DNA of 64,000 nucleotides from Sandaracinaceae bacterium (GCA_040218145.1 JAVJQK010000082.1:62001-126000); one strand, 5' to 3'; positions 44,638 to 55,753 are shown, counted from the first letter of the stretch. A program made the numbers and translations. The notes: a model not told the origin generated them from the sequence alone.

Positions 44638-45525
44638 GTGTCGATCCTCTTCGACACCGGCCCGCCGCTCCAGCCCGAGGAGTTTCGCCTCCTCCGCGAG
44701 CTGATCAACCGGTTCTGCGGCATGACCTTCTCGGACGACGCGCAGTACGTCTTCGAGCGGCGGCTGCGTGATCGCGTGCGCGAGCTCGGCCTCGATGATT
44801 ACACGCAGTATTACCACCACCTCCTCTACCATCCGAACGCCAAGGCGGAGATGGAGGCGGCGGTCGACGCGCTCGTCACGAACGAGACGTACTTCTTCCG
44901 CGAGGACTACCAGCTCCGCGCCTTCCGCTACGAGGTCCTGCCGCAGCTGCGCGAGCAGCTCGAGGCGGAGGGCCGCAAGAGCCTGACGCTCTGGAGCGCC
45001 GGCTGCTCCACCGGTGAGGAGGTCTACACGCTGGCCATCCTCGTGGAGGACTCGAAGCTCTTCGAGGGCTGGGACGTGCGCATCTTCGGCAACGACATCT
45101 CGCGGCGCGTGCTCGCGGTGGCGCGCCGCGCGACCTACTCCGCGTCGAGCTTCCGCGCGATGCCGCCGGAGTACGAGCAGTACTTTCTCGAGGCGCCGCA
45201 GGGGCGGCAGGTCGTCCCGCACATCCGCGGCATGTGCCACTTCGGGCACCTCAACCTCCTCGACCGCGACCGCAGCGCGCTCATCGGTCGCGCGGATGCC
45301 GTATTCTGCCGGAACGTGCTCATCTACTTCGACGAGCGCGCGCGGAGCCGGGTCATCGACACCTTCTACGAGCGGCTCTACCCCGGGGGGTATCTCTTCC
45401 TCGGCCACAGCGAGTCTCTGTTGAACTCCACCACCGCGTTCGAGCTGGTGCACCTCAGCACCGACATGGTGTACCGCCGACCGCGAACGAAGATCAGCTT
45501 CGGCAGGAAGGACGAATCGTCGTGA
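44638..45525 (+). CDS. cheR: Chemoreceptor methyltransferase CheR
   Basis: A 295-residue CheR. The N-terminal helical domain is followed by ETYFFRED, then the SAM site WSAGCSTGEEVYTLAI, the acidic GNDISRRVLAVARR, and CRNVLIYF. It methylates receptor glutamates using S-adenosylmethionine. The start GTG directly follows the HEAT stop codon. Presence of CheR and CheB implies that at least one methylatable receptor acts with this system, although none is encoded here. Confidence 0.93.
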   Translation: MSILFDTGPPLQPEEFRLLRELINRFCGMTFSDDAQYVFERRLRDRVRELGLDDYTQYYHHLLYHPNAKAEMEAAVDALVTNETYFFREDYQLRAFRYEVLPQLREQLEAEGRKSLTLWSAGCSTGEEVYTLAILVEDSKLFEGWDVRIFGNDISRRVLAVARRATYSASSFRAMPPEYEQYFLEAPQGRQVVPHIRGMCHFGHLNLLDRDRSALIGRADAVFCRNVLIYFDERARSRVIDTFYERLYPGGYLFLGHSESLLNSTTAFELVHLSTDMVYRRPRTKISFGRKDESS

Positions 45526-46592
45526 GAGAGCTCCGCGTTCTGGTCGTCGACGACTCCGCGTTCAATCGGAAGCTCATCGGCGAGATCCTCGAGACCATCG
45601 ACGGCGTGAAGGTCGTCGGGAAGGCCGCGAACGGAGAAGAAGCGCTCCGCATGCTGGGCGCGATGGAGCCCGATCTCATCACGCTCGACCTCGAGATGCC
45701 GAAGATGGACGGCTTCAGCTTCCTGCGCTTCGTCATGGCGCGCCGGCCGACGCCCGTCATCGTCGTCTCGAGCCACTCGGCCAAGCAGAACGTCTTCCGG
45801 GCGCTCGAGCTCGGCGCGCTCGACTTCGTGGCCAAGCCCGCCGCCGCGCCAGGCGAGCGCCTCAACGTCATCCGCGAGGAGCTCATCCAGAAGGTGATGA
45901 TGGTGCGGCAGCTGCAGCCTGCGCGCATCGGGCGCGACGCCGCGCGCTCCACCGTCAGCTCCATCCTCCGCACGGTGCCCAAGGCGGACGAGCGCCCGCT
46001 TCCGTCCCAGGACGCGCCCCGGCACCTGCTGGTGATCGCGTCGTCGACCGGCGGCCCGTCCGCGCTCGTCGACATGTTCGCGAGCTTCGACTCCGACCTG
46101 CCCGTGGCCGTGCTCGTCGTGCAGCACATGCCCGTCCGCTTCACCCGCACCTTCGCCGAGCGGCTCGACCGGCTCGGAGGGCTCCGCGTCACCGAGGCGG
46201 TCGACGGGGATCGCCTGCGCGCGGGCCGCTCGCTCGTCTGCCCGGGCGGTCGCTGCATCGAGGTGGCTCGCGTGCGAGATGGCTTCGCCGTGCGCGTGGT
46301 CCCGCCCGACCCCGACGACCGCTACGTGCCCTCGGCCGACCGCGCGCTCACCTCCGCGGCGCGCATCGCCGGCAAGCGCGTCACCGCCGTGGTGATGACC
46401 GGCATGGGCGACGACGGGTCCAAGGGCGTCGTCGACGTCAAGCGCGAGCACGGCCGCGTCATCGTGCAGGACCCCGAGGACGCCATCATCGACGGCATGC
46501 CCAAGTGCGCCCTCAAGACGGGCGTGGTGGACGAGTCGCTCCCCCTGAAAGTGCTCGGGAATCGCCTCGCCCGGCTCTTCGCCGACTCGTGA
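45522..46592 (+). CDS. cheB: Chemotaxis methylesterase CheB
   Basis: A 356-residue CheB. The N-terminal receiver has VVDDSAFNRKL and phospho-Asp in LITLDLEMPKMDG, Thr/Ser in VVSSHS and Lys in FVAKP. The C-terminal methylesterase has catalytic Ser in IASSTGGPSAL, His in VVQHMPVRFT and Asp in MTGMGDDG. It demethylates or deamidates receptors when phosphorylated. Coupled to cheR by GTGA. A perfect 9-bp-arm palindrome lies just downstream. Confidence 0.94.
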   Translation: MRELRVLVVDDSAFNRKLIGEILETIDGVKVVGKAANGEEALRMLGAMEPDLITLDLEMPKMDGFSFLRFVMARRPTPVIVVSSHSAKQNVFRALELGALDFVAKPAAAPGERLNVIREELIQKVMMVRQLQPARIGRDAARSTVSSILRTVPKADERPLPSQDAPRHLLVIASSTGGPSALVDMFASFDSDLPVAVLVVQHMPVRFTRTFAERLDRLGGLRVTEAVDGDRLRAGRSLVCPGGRCIEVARVRDGFAVRVVPPDPDDRYVPSADRALTSAARIAGKRVTAVVMTGMGDDGSKGVVDVKREHGRVIVQDPEDAIIDGMPKCALKTGVVDESLPLKVLGNRLARLFADS

Positions 46593-46599
46593 GAAATCT

Positions 46600-46618
46600 G
46601 TCGGCGCGGCGCGCCGAC
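46600..46618. promoter_or_regulatory. Perfect palindrome between cheB and the GAF gene
   Basis: GTCGGCGCG and CGCGCCGAC flank a single G, eight bases after the cheB stop. TATCAT follows at 46623-46628, a good -10-like hexamer. It could mark an internal promoter with an operator, or act as a processing hairpin. Confidence 0.35.
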
Positions 46619-46647
46619 CATGTATCATCTGCCGCGTCGGGATAGGC

Positions 46648-47526
46648 ATGTCGGACGAGGAATCGGAGAAGCAGCGCGGGCAGCGGACGAGCGACGTCCC
46701 GGTGGATCTCACCCGGGAGCGCGAGACGTTCGTGCGTCAGTTCTTGCGCAAGGGCGTCGAGCTGACCGAGACCGTGCTCGAGGAGAACAAGACCCTCCAC
46801 GACAAGCTCAACGCCGCGCAGCGCGAGATCGCGATGCTCCGCGCGCAGGTCGCGAGCGACGACGCCATCCGAGACCTGATCAAGAAGATCGACTCCCTCG
46901 AGTCCGAGCGGAACAAGCTCCTCGAGAAGTCCACCGAGCTCGAAGAGACCACGCGCCAGAAAGAGACGCGCAACGTCGAGGTGGAGCAGGAGCTGCACGA
47001 TCTGGCGAACCTCTACATCGCGAGCTCCCACCTCCACTCCACGCTCTCGGTGCGTGGGGTCGTCAAGCACCTGAAGGAGCTGCTCCAGCAGCTCGTCGGG
47101 GCCGACATCTACGCCATCTACCTGATGGACGGCGACGGCGAGGTGGCCCACCCGCTCGCGTGTGATGGCATCGAGCTGTCCGCGCTCTCCCCCGTCACCA
47201 AGGGCGAGGGCATGGTCGGCGAGGTGCTGATGACCGGCATCGCGAAGGTCAGCGAGCGCTGGGAGAAGGGCGGCACCCTCGAGGCGCCGCTCGCCGCCGT
47301 CCCGATCATGGTCCGCGACCAGGCGGTCGGCGCCATCGCGGTGGCCACCGTCTTCGAACAGAAAGAGCAGTGGGCGGCGGTCGACCACGAGCTGTTCAAG
47401 CTGCTCGGCAGCCACGCCGCGACCGCGCTCATCGCGGCCAATCTCTTCGCCGACGCCGAGGGCGCGCTCGTCGCGCTCTCGGGGGTGGCCGGACACCTGT
47501 CCAAACCTTCAACTTCTCCTTCCTGA
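46648..47526 (+). CDS. Coiled-coil GAF domain protein
   Basis: A 292-residue soluble protein. Residues about 20-115 form a continuous coiled coil (LTETVLEENKTLHDKLNAAQREI, LESERNKLLEKSTELEETT). Residues about 120-265 are a GAF domain (LANLYIASSHLHSTLSVRGVV, IYAIYLMDGDGE, VKGEGMVGEVLMTG-like TKGEGMVGEVLMTG, PIMVRDQAVGAIAV). It has no membrane span and no methylation helices. It may be a cytoplasmic sensor feeding the Che array, since no chemoreceptor is nearby. The ligand is unknown. Confidence 0.8.
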   Translation: MSDEESEKQRGQRTSDVPVDLTRERETFVRQFLRKGVELTETVLEENKTLHDKLNAAQREIAMLRAQVASDDAIRDLIKKIDSLESERNKLLEKSTELEETTRQKETRNVEVEQELHDLANLYIASSHLHSTLSVRGVVKHLKELLQQLVGADIYAIYLMDGDGEVAHPLACDGIELSALSPVTKGEGMVGEVLMTGIAKVSERWEKGGTLEAPLAAVPIMVRDQAVGAIAVATVFEQKEQWAAVDHELFKLLGSHAATALIAANLFADAEGALVALSGVAGHLSKPSTSPS

Positions 47527-47563
47527 GCCCGCCTTCTTTTCCGAGGAGCTTTCGAGAGCACCC

Positions 47564-47938
47564 ATGGCCGACTTCTCATGCCTGGTCGTCGAGGACTCGC
47601 CGATGATGCGGCAGCTCTTGGTATTCGCGCTGGCGCGCATCAAGCGCATCGCGGTCACCGAGGCCGAAGATGGCGTGGACGCGCTGCGTAAGCTCGCCAA
47701 CACGCGCTTCGACCTCGTAGTCACCGATATCAACATGCCGATCATGGACGGCCTGAAGCTCGTCAAGCGCATCCGCTCCGACGACACGCACAAGGACGTC
47801 CCGATCATCATCATCACCACCGAGGGCTCGACCGAAGATCGCCAGCGCGCGATGGCCCTCGGCGCCAACGCGTACATCACCAAGCCCATCCAGGCGCCGC
47901 AGGTGATCGCGAAGGTGAAGGAGCTGCTCGAGCTCTGA
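47564..47938 (+). CDS. CheY-like single-domain response regulator 2
   Basis: A 124-residue receiver with VVEDSPMMRQL, phospho-Asp in LVVTDINMPIMDG, switch Thr in IITTEG and Lys in YITKPI. It closes the chemosensory gene set. Two CheYs in one operon often split output and phosphate-sink duties; which is which cannot be told here. trpF begins 23 bp downstream. Confidence 0.9.
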   Translation: MADFSCLVVEDSPMMRQLLVFALARIKRIAVTEAEDGVDALRKLANTRFDLVVTDINMPIMDGLKLVKRIRSDDTHKDVPIIIITTEGSTEDRQRAMALGANAYITKPIQAPQVIAKVKELLEL

Positions 47939-47961
47939 CCGAGCGCGCCTCGACGCCGCAG

Positions 47962-48555
47962 GTGAAGATCTGCGGCATCACGACGCTCGACGACGCGCTC
48001 GCCTGCGTGCAGGCGGGCGCGAACGCGTTGGGGCTCAACTTCTGGCCCCGGAGCAAGCGCCGCGTGACCTTCGAGGTCGCCGCGCAGATCGCCCGCGCCG
48101 TCGACGTGCGCCTGGTCGCGGTCGTGGTCGACGCGTCCCCCGACGAGCTCGCGCGCATCCGCGCCATCGGCGTCCCGTGGATCCAGCTCCACGGCGCCGA
48201 GCCGCCGGCCGCGCTCGAGGCGCTCCTGCCCCACGCCTACAAGGCCCTGCACGTCGAGACCGAGGCCGACGTCGAGCACGCGCTCTCGTGGCCGGGGGAC
48301 GAGCTGCTGGTCGACGCGCGCACCGCGGAGCTGCCCGGCGGGACCGGCCTGCGGGCCGACTGGCGGCTCGCCGAGCGGGTCGCCGCGCGCCGCCCGACCT
48401 GGCTGGCCGGCGGCCTCGACCCCGACAACGTATCAGCCGCCATCGAGGCCGTGGCGCCGATGGGCGTCGACGTGGCGAGCGGCGTCGAGTCCAGCCCGGG
48501 CCAGAAGGATCTCGCGAAGGTCGAGGCCTTCGTACGCGCTTGCCGCGGCTCGTGA
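47962..48555 (+). CDS. trpF: Phosphoribosylanthranilate isomerase
   Basis: A 197-residue TIM barrel. The KICGIT motif holds the catalytic Cys near residue 4, [10 protein letters not shown] gives the family signature, and the catalytic Asp is in [16 protein letters not shown]; the phosphate-binding loop is AGGLDPDNV. It carries out the third dedicated step of tryptophan synthesis. The GTG start lies 23 bp after cheY, so trp genes may be read through from the chemosensory operon. trpC, trpD and trpE are not in the window. Confidence 0.93.
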   Translation: MKICGITTLDDALACVQAGANALGLNFWPRSKRRVTFEVAAQIARAVDVRLVAVVVDASPDELARIRAIGVPWIQLHGAEPPAALEALLPHAYKALHVETEADVEHALSWPGDELLVDARTAELPGGTGLRADWRLAERVAARRPTWLAGGLDPDNVSAAIEAVAPMGVDVASGVESSPGQKDLAKVEAFVRACRGS

Positions 48556-48568
48556 TAAGCCTCTGTCC

Positions 48569-49737
<1,169 letters not shown>

Positions 49738-49738
<1 letters not shown>

Positions 49739-50535
49739 TGTCGCGCATCGCCGACGCGTTCGCCCGCGCGAAGTCCGAGGACCGCGCCGCGCTCGTCATC
49801 TATCTCTGCGCCGGGGATCCGAGCCTCGCCCTCACCCCGGACCTCATCGTCGCCGCGGCCGAGTCGGGCGCCGACGTCATCGAGGTCGGCATGCCCTTCA
49901 GCGACCCGACCGCGGACGGCCCGACCATCCAGCAGGCCTCCGAGCGCGCGCTGGCGGCCGGCGCGACCCTGCCCGGCGTGCTCGAGGCGGTGAAGGCGGC
50001 GCGCGCCCGCACCGACGTCCCGGTGCTGCTCTTCGGCTACTACAACCCCATCCTCCGCTACGGCGAAGACCGCCTGGTGAAGGACGCCAAGGCCGCGGGC
50101 GTGGACGGCTTCCTCGTCGTGGATCTCCCGCCCGAGAGCGCCGCGCCGCTCCTGGGTCCGCTGCGCGAGCACGGCCTCGACTTCGTGCCCCTCGTCGCGC
50201 CCACCAGCACCCCGCCCCGCATCGCGGCCGCGGCCGAGGTGGCCGGCTCGTTCCTCTACTACGTCTCGATGACGGGCGTGACCGGCAAGAAGGCCGCCAA
50301 CCTCGAGGACGCCGCCCGCCGCGCGGCCGAGGTCCGGGCCCAGACCGGCAAGCCCGTCGCGGTCGGCTTCGGCATCCAGAGCGCCGAGGACGTCGCCGCC
50401 GTCTCCGCCCACGCCGATGGCGCCGTGGTGGGCAGCGCCATCGTGCGCGCCATCCACGCGGCGGAGACCGACGAGGCGCGCGTCGAGGCGGTGCGATCGC
50501 TCGTGAGCGAGCTGGCGGGCGGCCTCGCGCGCTGA
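49738..50535 (+). CDS. trpA: Tryptophan synthase alpha subunit
   Basis: A 265-residue TIM barrel. The catalytic Glu is in VIEVGMPFSDPTADGP, which also contains the catalytic Asp, followed by FGYYNPI and the phosphate loops GVTGKKA and GFGIQSAEDV. It cleaves indole-3-glycerol phosphate and passes indole to TrpB. GGAGG lies just ahead of the ATG. A strong hairpin follows six bases after the stop. Confidence 0.95.
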
Positions 50536-50540
50536 CGGAA

Positions 50541-50580
50541 CGCCGAGACCCGGCGCCCCGAGAAGGGTGCCGGGTCGGCG
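50541..50580. terminator. Hairpin terminator between trpA and a convergent gene
   Basis: CGCCG, a 2-nt bulge, ACCCGGCGCCC, a 6-nt loop (CGAGAA), then GGGTGCCGGGT and CGGCG form about 16 pairs including one G-T. It lies between the ends of two convergent genes and can fold on either strand. There is no T-tract, as is usual at this GC content. It is the only convergent gap in the window with room for such a structure. Confidence 0.65.
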
Positions 50581-50596
50581 CGAAGGACCTCTCGGA

Positions 50597-51133
50597 CTAG
50601 GGGTGCTGCGAGCGGAGCTCGGTCACGTGAAGGGTCGAGCGGATGTTCTCGCTCGCGCGGTAGGAGCCGACCCAGATGTCGTACTGACCGGCCGGGGGGT
50701 TGGAGATGTCGACCGTCGGGTTGAGCCCGCCGTGCGAGTCGTCGTTGCAGTGCCAGCGGCCGGCCGCGTCGTTGATGACGAGCGTCGTGTCGCCCTGCGC
50801 CATGGCGTAGAAGCGCAGGAAGCTGGCCGGGTTGTCGTAGCGGACGATGAAGTCGGGCTGGCGGGTCACGAAGCCGCGGCAGCCGGGCGCGAGACCCTGC
50901 GTGCTCGCGTCCAGGTTGCCGCCGCTCGTGATCTGCCGCGTGTAGGGGTCGGGCATGAAGCCGCCGCGCAGGCGATGGCTGCCGAAGTTGCTGCTGCTAC
51001 CACCGATGGCCAGGCCGGCCTGGGCGATGGCGTCGCCGCCGAAGGTGACGGTGGCGAGCGCGAGGGCGGCGGCGGCGATGCCGATGGCGGCGCGGCGCGT
51101 GCGGGAAGGGCTGGTGCGGTTGGTGCGAATCAT
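50597..51133 (-). CDS. Secreted PPC-like domain protein
   Basis: A 178-residue exported protein. AGGAG lies about eight bases before the ATG at 51133. The signal peptide has a basic, Arg-rich start, then a hydrophobic core ending in AIAQA. The mature part includes DTTLVINDAAGRWHCNDD and NPPAGQYDIWVGSY, the pattern of the bacterial pre-peptidase C-terminal (PPC) beta-sandwich that often caps secreted proteases. Here it is free-standing. Two Cys (APGCRGF, WHCND) may form a disulphide. The role is unknown. Confidence 0.78.
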   Translation of the reverse strand: MIRTNRTSPSRTRRAAIGIAAAALALATVTFGGDAIAQAGLAIGGSSSNFGSHRLRGGFMPDPYTRQITSGGNLDASTQGLAPGCRGFVTRQPDFIVRYDNPASFLRFYAMAQGDTTLVINDAAGRWHCNDDSHGGLNPTVDISNPPAGQYDIWVGSYRASENIRSTLHVTELRSQHP

Positions 51134-51238
51134 CTTCTTCTCTCCTGGGGTTGGGCTTGGGTGCCTCGGGTGCCCAGAGAAGCTGCGTCGCCTGAGGGCT
51201 TCGCGCGATATCAGCCCGATTTCAGGACGCGAGCCGCT

Positions 51239-52249
51239 ATGATTCCGGCGATGAGCGGTGGCGGTTTCAGCTCCTGGTGGCTCCGCGCGGGTGAGGGCTC
51301 GGCGCGCAAGATCACGCCCGCTGGCCTGCTGCTCGGCCGCTCCGCCCACTGCGACGTCGTCCTTCCGAGCGAGCGGGCGAGCCGCCGCCAGGCCCTCGTC
51401 TACCTCGCGAGCGAGGGCCCGCGCCTCGAGGTGCTCGGCCAGGGCGAGACCCGGGTGGGCGAGCGGGTCGTCGAGCGGAGCGCCGACCTCGCAGACGGCG
51501 ACGTGATCGGCTTCGAGTCCCTGTCGCTGACCGTCTCGCGCGAAGAGAGCGCGGCCCCGCGCGTCCGCGCCCGCCAGCCCGTCTGGGTCCTGAAGGATCC
51601 CGACGGCGGCCTCTTCGGCATGGCCAGCTCGCCCTTCCTCGTCGGCGGCAGCGTCGAGGACGACCTCCGCGTGGCTGGCTGGCCCGACGCGGCGCTCTGC
51701 TTCCGGCTCGCCGAGGGCGGCGCGCTCGAGGTCGAGGCGCAGGCGGATGCCACCGTCGACGACACCCCGCTCCCGGCCGGCCAGCGCGCCCGCCCGCGCC
51801 GCGGCGCCCGCATCACCCTCGACGGCCGCACCCTCGAGGTCGTCACGGGCGGCGCCTTCGCGAGCGGCAGCACGGCCGCCAGCGGCGACGCGCCCGGCCT
51901 CGAGAAGGTCTCGCTCGAGTTCCTCCCCCGCGGCGGCCGGCTCACCCTCGTCCAGGGCGGCGAGGCGCAGACCGTCTACCTCTCCGACCGCCGCTGCGAC
52001 CTCGTGGCCGTCCTGCTCTCGCCGCCCGAGCCGCAGAAGGCGGGCGACCCCATCGAAGACGACGTCGTGATCGCGCGCGTGTGGGGCAAGCAGCACGCCG
52101 ACCGCACCAACCTCAACGTGCTCCTCCACCGCGTGCGCAAAGATCTCTCCCGCGTCGGCCTCGACGGCCACGCCCTGCTCGAGCGCACCGAGGGCGGCGG
52201 CGCCACCAGGTTTGCCGTGCATGATCGTACCGAGGTGGAGCTGGAATGA
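51239..52249 (+). CDS. FHA domain / winged-helix regulator
   Basis: A 336-residue protein from the ATG at 51239 (another in-frame ATG is at 51251). Residues about 25-100 are an FHA domain (GLLLGRSAHCDVVLPSERASRRQALVY), which binds phosphothreonine. Residues about 115-200 may be a second, degenerate FHA. Residues about 235-330 form an OmpR-type winged helix (LVAVLLSPP, IARVWGKQHADRTNLNVLLHRVRKDL). The following kinase gene is the likely source of the phospho-signal. The last codons and stop lie in the first copy of a 17-bp tandem duplication. Confidence 0.82.
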   Translation: MIPAMSGGGFSSWWLRAGEGSARKITPAGLLLGRSAHCDVVLPSERASRRQALVYLASEGPRLEVLGQGETRVGERVVERSADLADGDVIGFESLSLTVSREESAAPRVRARQPVWVLKDPDGGLFGMASSPFLVGGSVEDDLRVAGWPDAALCFRLAEGGALEVEAQADATVDDTPLPAGQRARPRRGARITLDGRTLEVVTGGAFASGSTAASGDAPGLEKVSLEFLPRGGRLTLVQGGEAQTVYLSDRRCDLVAVLLSPPEPQKAGDPIEDDVVIARVWGKQHADRTNLNVLLHRVRKDLSRVGLDGHALLERTEGGGATRFAVHDRTEVELE

Positions 52250-52267
52250 GGGTGGAGCTGGAATGAG
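52234..52267 (+). repeat. 17-bp perfect tandem duplication at a gene junction
   Basis: GGTGGAGCTGGAATGAG occurs twice back to back. The first copy encodes the last residues and stop of the FHA regulator; the second supplies the ribosome site and ATG of the kinase. The unit itself contains an ATGA, so a single copy would give the overlapping stop/start used at many other junctions in this window. Confidence 0.95.
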
Positions 52268-53177
52268 CGAGGACCCCTCCTCGGTCCCCCTCGCCGCCGC
52301 CTTCGCCGAGCGCTACGAGCGCCTCGGCCTCCTGGGGGAGGGCGCCATGGGCGAGGTGCGCCTCTGCCGCGACCGCGTGATCGGCCGCGAGGTCGCCATG
52401 AAGGTCATCAAGAGCGTGCGCGTCGACAGCCCACACCGCTGGCGCTTCATCCGCGAGGCCCGCGTGCAGGGCCAGCTCGAGCACCCCGCCATCGTCCCCG
52501 TCTACGACCTCGGCGTCAGCCCCGAGGGCCACCCCTTCTTCACCATGAAGCGCCTGCACGGCGAGAGCTTCGGCCAGGTCCTCGAGAAACTCCGCGCCGG
52601 AGACCCCGAGGCCCCGACCCGCTGGACGCGCAAACGCATGTTGCGCATGTTCGCCACTGTCTGCCTCGCCGTCGACTTCGCCCACGCCCGCGGCGTCGTG
52701 CACCGCGACCTCAAGCCCGACAACCTCATGCTCGGTGAGTACGGCGAGATCTACGTGCTCGACTGGGGCATCGCCAAGCTCCTCGCCGAGGCCGTCCAGA
52801 AGAGCGAGGCGCGCCTCCTCGACGCCTCGCGCGCCACGCGCACCGACCAGGGCTCCGTGCTCGGCACCCCCGGCTACATGTCCCCCGAGCAGCTCCGCGG
52901 CGAGGTCGCCGCCGTCTCCTCCGCGGCGGATGTCTACTCCCTCGGCGCGCTCCTCTTCGAGCTGTTGACGCTGCGCCCCCTGCACGACCAGGAGCGCATG
53001 CAGGACAAGCTCATCTCCGTGCTCCAGACCGACGGCGCGCGCCCGAGCGAGCGCGGCGCCCGCGTGAACCCCGCCCTCGACGCCGCCTGCCGCGAGGCGC
53101 TCCGGCTCGACGCCGCCCGCCGCCCCACCGCGCGCGCCCTGCACGACATCGTCGAGGGCTGCCTCGACGCGGGCTGA
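52263..53177 (+). CDS. Soluble serine/threonine protein kinase
   Basis: A 304-residue kinase that is almost only catalytic domain: LGEGAMGEVRLCRD, catalytic Lys in AMKVIKSV, HRDLKPDNLML, DWGIAK in place of DFG, and GTPGYMSPEQL. The DWG variant is found in a subset of bacterial Hanks kinases and does not preclude activity. It has no transmembrane helix. It starts just after the FHA regulator and shares the duplicated junction with it. Its stop shares TGATCA with the convergent kinase. Confidence 0.88.
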   Translation: MSEDPSSVPLAAAFAERYERLGLLGEGAMGEVRLCRDRVIGREVAMKVIKSVRVDSPHRWRFIREARVQGQLEHPAIVPVYDLGVSPEGHPFFTMKRLHGESFGQVLEKLRAGDPEAPTRWTRKRMLRMFATVCLAVDFAHARGVVHRDLKPDNLMLGEYGEIYVLDWGIAKLLAEAVQKSEARLLDASRATRTDQGSVLGTPGYMSPEQLRGEVAAVSSAADVYSLGALLFELLTLRPLHDQERMQDKLISVLQTDGARPSERGARVNPALDAACREALRLDAARRPTARALHDIVEGCLDAG

Positions 53178-54623
53178 TCAATCTTCGGTCAGCGGGTGCA
53201 GCAGCTCGAACGGGTTGGGCAGGGAAGGGCGCTCTCCCTCGGGAGGCGGCGGCGGAGGCGGCGGGCTCTCCTCGTCGCCGTCGGGCGCGGGGCGTGGGGT
53301 CGCCCTCGGCGCGCGCGCGGGCCGCTCGCGCGTCTCTGCCGGACGCTCGATCTCGCCAGCCGCGCTGCCCTCCGGAGGTGGAGCGACCGCGGGCTCCATG
53401 GCCGGCATCATCGGCGCGACCTCGTCCGGCTCGACCGCTGGCGTCGGCGGGGGCGGCGTCTCCTCCGCGCGCGGGCTCGGCTCCGCGCGAACGCCGCGAC
53501 CCATCCAGAGCGCGGCGCCGATCGCCGTGACGCCCATCGCGCCGAGCAGCCCGAAGGCCACCAGCCACGGCCAGATCGCGCGGCGTCGAGGCGCGGCCGG
53601 CCGCGTGGGGGGAAGGCCAGCGGGGATCGGCCCCGAGACCGGCATCACCGTCGTCGCCGCCTCGAGCGTCGCGGGATCCGTCGCCGCCATGACCGTCGTG
53701 GCCGCGCGGGACGACGCCGGGATCTCCACCCGCGGCATCTCGCGGATCGTCACCGCCGCGCTCTGCGCGTCCAGCTCCGCCAGCACCGCGCGCAGCCCCG
53801 CCATCAGCGCCGCCGCGTCCGCGGGCCGCTCGCTCGGCTCCTTGCGGAGGCACGACTCCACCAGCGCCATCAGCGCGGGCGGCAAGGTCGGCACCCGCTC
53901 CTCGAGCGGCACGTGCGGCGCGGTCAGCACCGCGAGCATGAGCGCGTGCGACGTCGCGCGGAACGGCGGCTCTCCGGCCAGCGCCTCGTAGAGCATCGTG
54001 CCGAGCGCCCACACGTCGGCGGGCGGCCCGGCCGACTTCGAGTCCATGAACTGCTCCGGGCTCATGTAGCGCGGCGTGCCGATCGCGGTCCCCGTCTCCG
54101 TCACCGACGGACTGTCGTCGCGCCGCACCAGCCCGAAGTCGAGCACGCGCAGCTCCCGGCCTCGCTTCGTCGCGTGCACGAACACGTTGTCGGGCTTCAG
54201 ATCGCGGTGCACGAAGCCCGCGCCATGCGCCGCGTCGAGCGGCTCGAGCAGCTTCACGAAGAGCTCCAGCAGATCCCGCAGCGACAGCTGCCCGCGCTCG
54301 AGCAGCTCCCGGAGCGTCTCCCCCTCGAGCCACTCCATCGCGAGGAACGGCCGCCCCTCCTCGTCGATCGCCGCGTCGAGCACCTCCACGATGCCCGGGT
54401 GCTCGATCGACGCGGGCGCCGCCACCTCCCGCGCGAAGCGGGCCCGGGTCGGCTCGTCGTGGGCCATGTGCGCGTGGAGCACCTTCAGCGCCACCACGCG
54501 CTGCGTCACGATATGTTGCGCACGGTAGACCGTCCCGTAAGCGCCCGCGCCCACCTCTTCGAGGACGCGGTACCGCTCACCGACCACATCTCCCGGCTCG
54601 AAATCACCACGCCGCCTGCGCAC
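53178..54623 (-). CDS. Transmembrane serine/threonine protein kinase
   Basis: A 481-residue kinase: VGAGAYGTVYRAQ, Lys in ALKVLHAH, HRDLKPDNVFV, DFGLVRRD and GTPRYMSPEQF. A transmembrane helix lies at about residues 352-372 (WLVAFGLLGAMGVTAIGAAL), followed by a Pro/Glu-rich tail ending in PFELLHPLTED. There is no recognisable extracytoplasmic sensor. It resembles the kinase at 34006-35529 in layout. It starts with a run of Arg (MRRRRGDF). Confidence 0.9.
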   Translation of the reverse strand: MRRRRGDFEPGDVVGERYRVLEEVGAGAYGTVYRAQHIVTQRVVALKVLHAHMAHDEPTRARFAREVAAPASIEHPGIVEVLDAAIDEEGRPFLAMEWLEGETLRELLERGQLSLRDLLELFVKLLEPLDAAHGAGFVHRDLKPDNVFVHATKRGRELRVLDFGLVRRDDSPSVTETGTAIGTPRYMSPEQFMDSKSAGPPADVWALGTMLYEALAGEPPFRATSHALMLAVLTAPHVPLEERVPTLPPALMALVESCLRKEPSERPADAAALMAGLRAVLAELDAQSAAVTIREMPRVEIPASSRAATTVMAATDPATLEAATTVMPVSGPIPAGLPPTRPAAPRRRAIWPWLVAFGLLGAMGVTAIGAALWMGRGVRAEPSPRAEETPPPPTPAVEPDEVAPMMPAMEPAVAPPPEGSAAGEIERPAETRERPARAPRATPRPAPDGDEESPPPPPPPPEGERPSLPNPFELLHPLTED

Positions 54624-54637
54624 CCGCCGAGGTTACC

Positions 54638-55720
<1,083 letters not shown>

Positions 55721-55753
55721 ACTGAACGGAAGTTAAGGCGTTTCGGCCAACGA

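Noticed and set aside
42484-45453. A 989-codon open frame on the minus strand
   Set aside because: It lies wholly opposite CheW, the HEAT protein and CheR, which have clear families; the minus frame is Arg/Glu/Leu-rich with no domain, typical of antisense frames at high GC.
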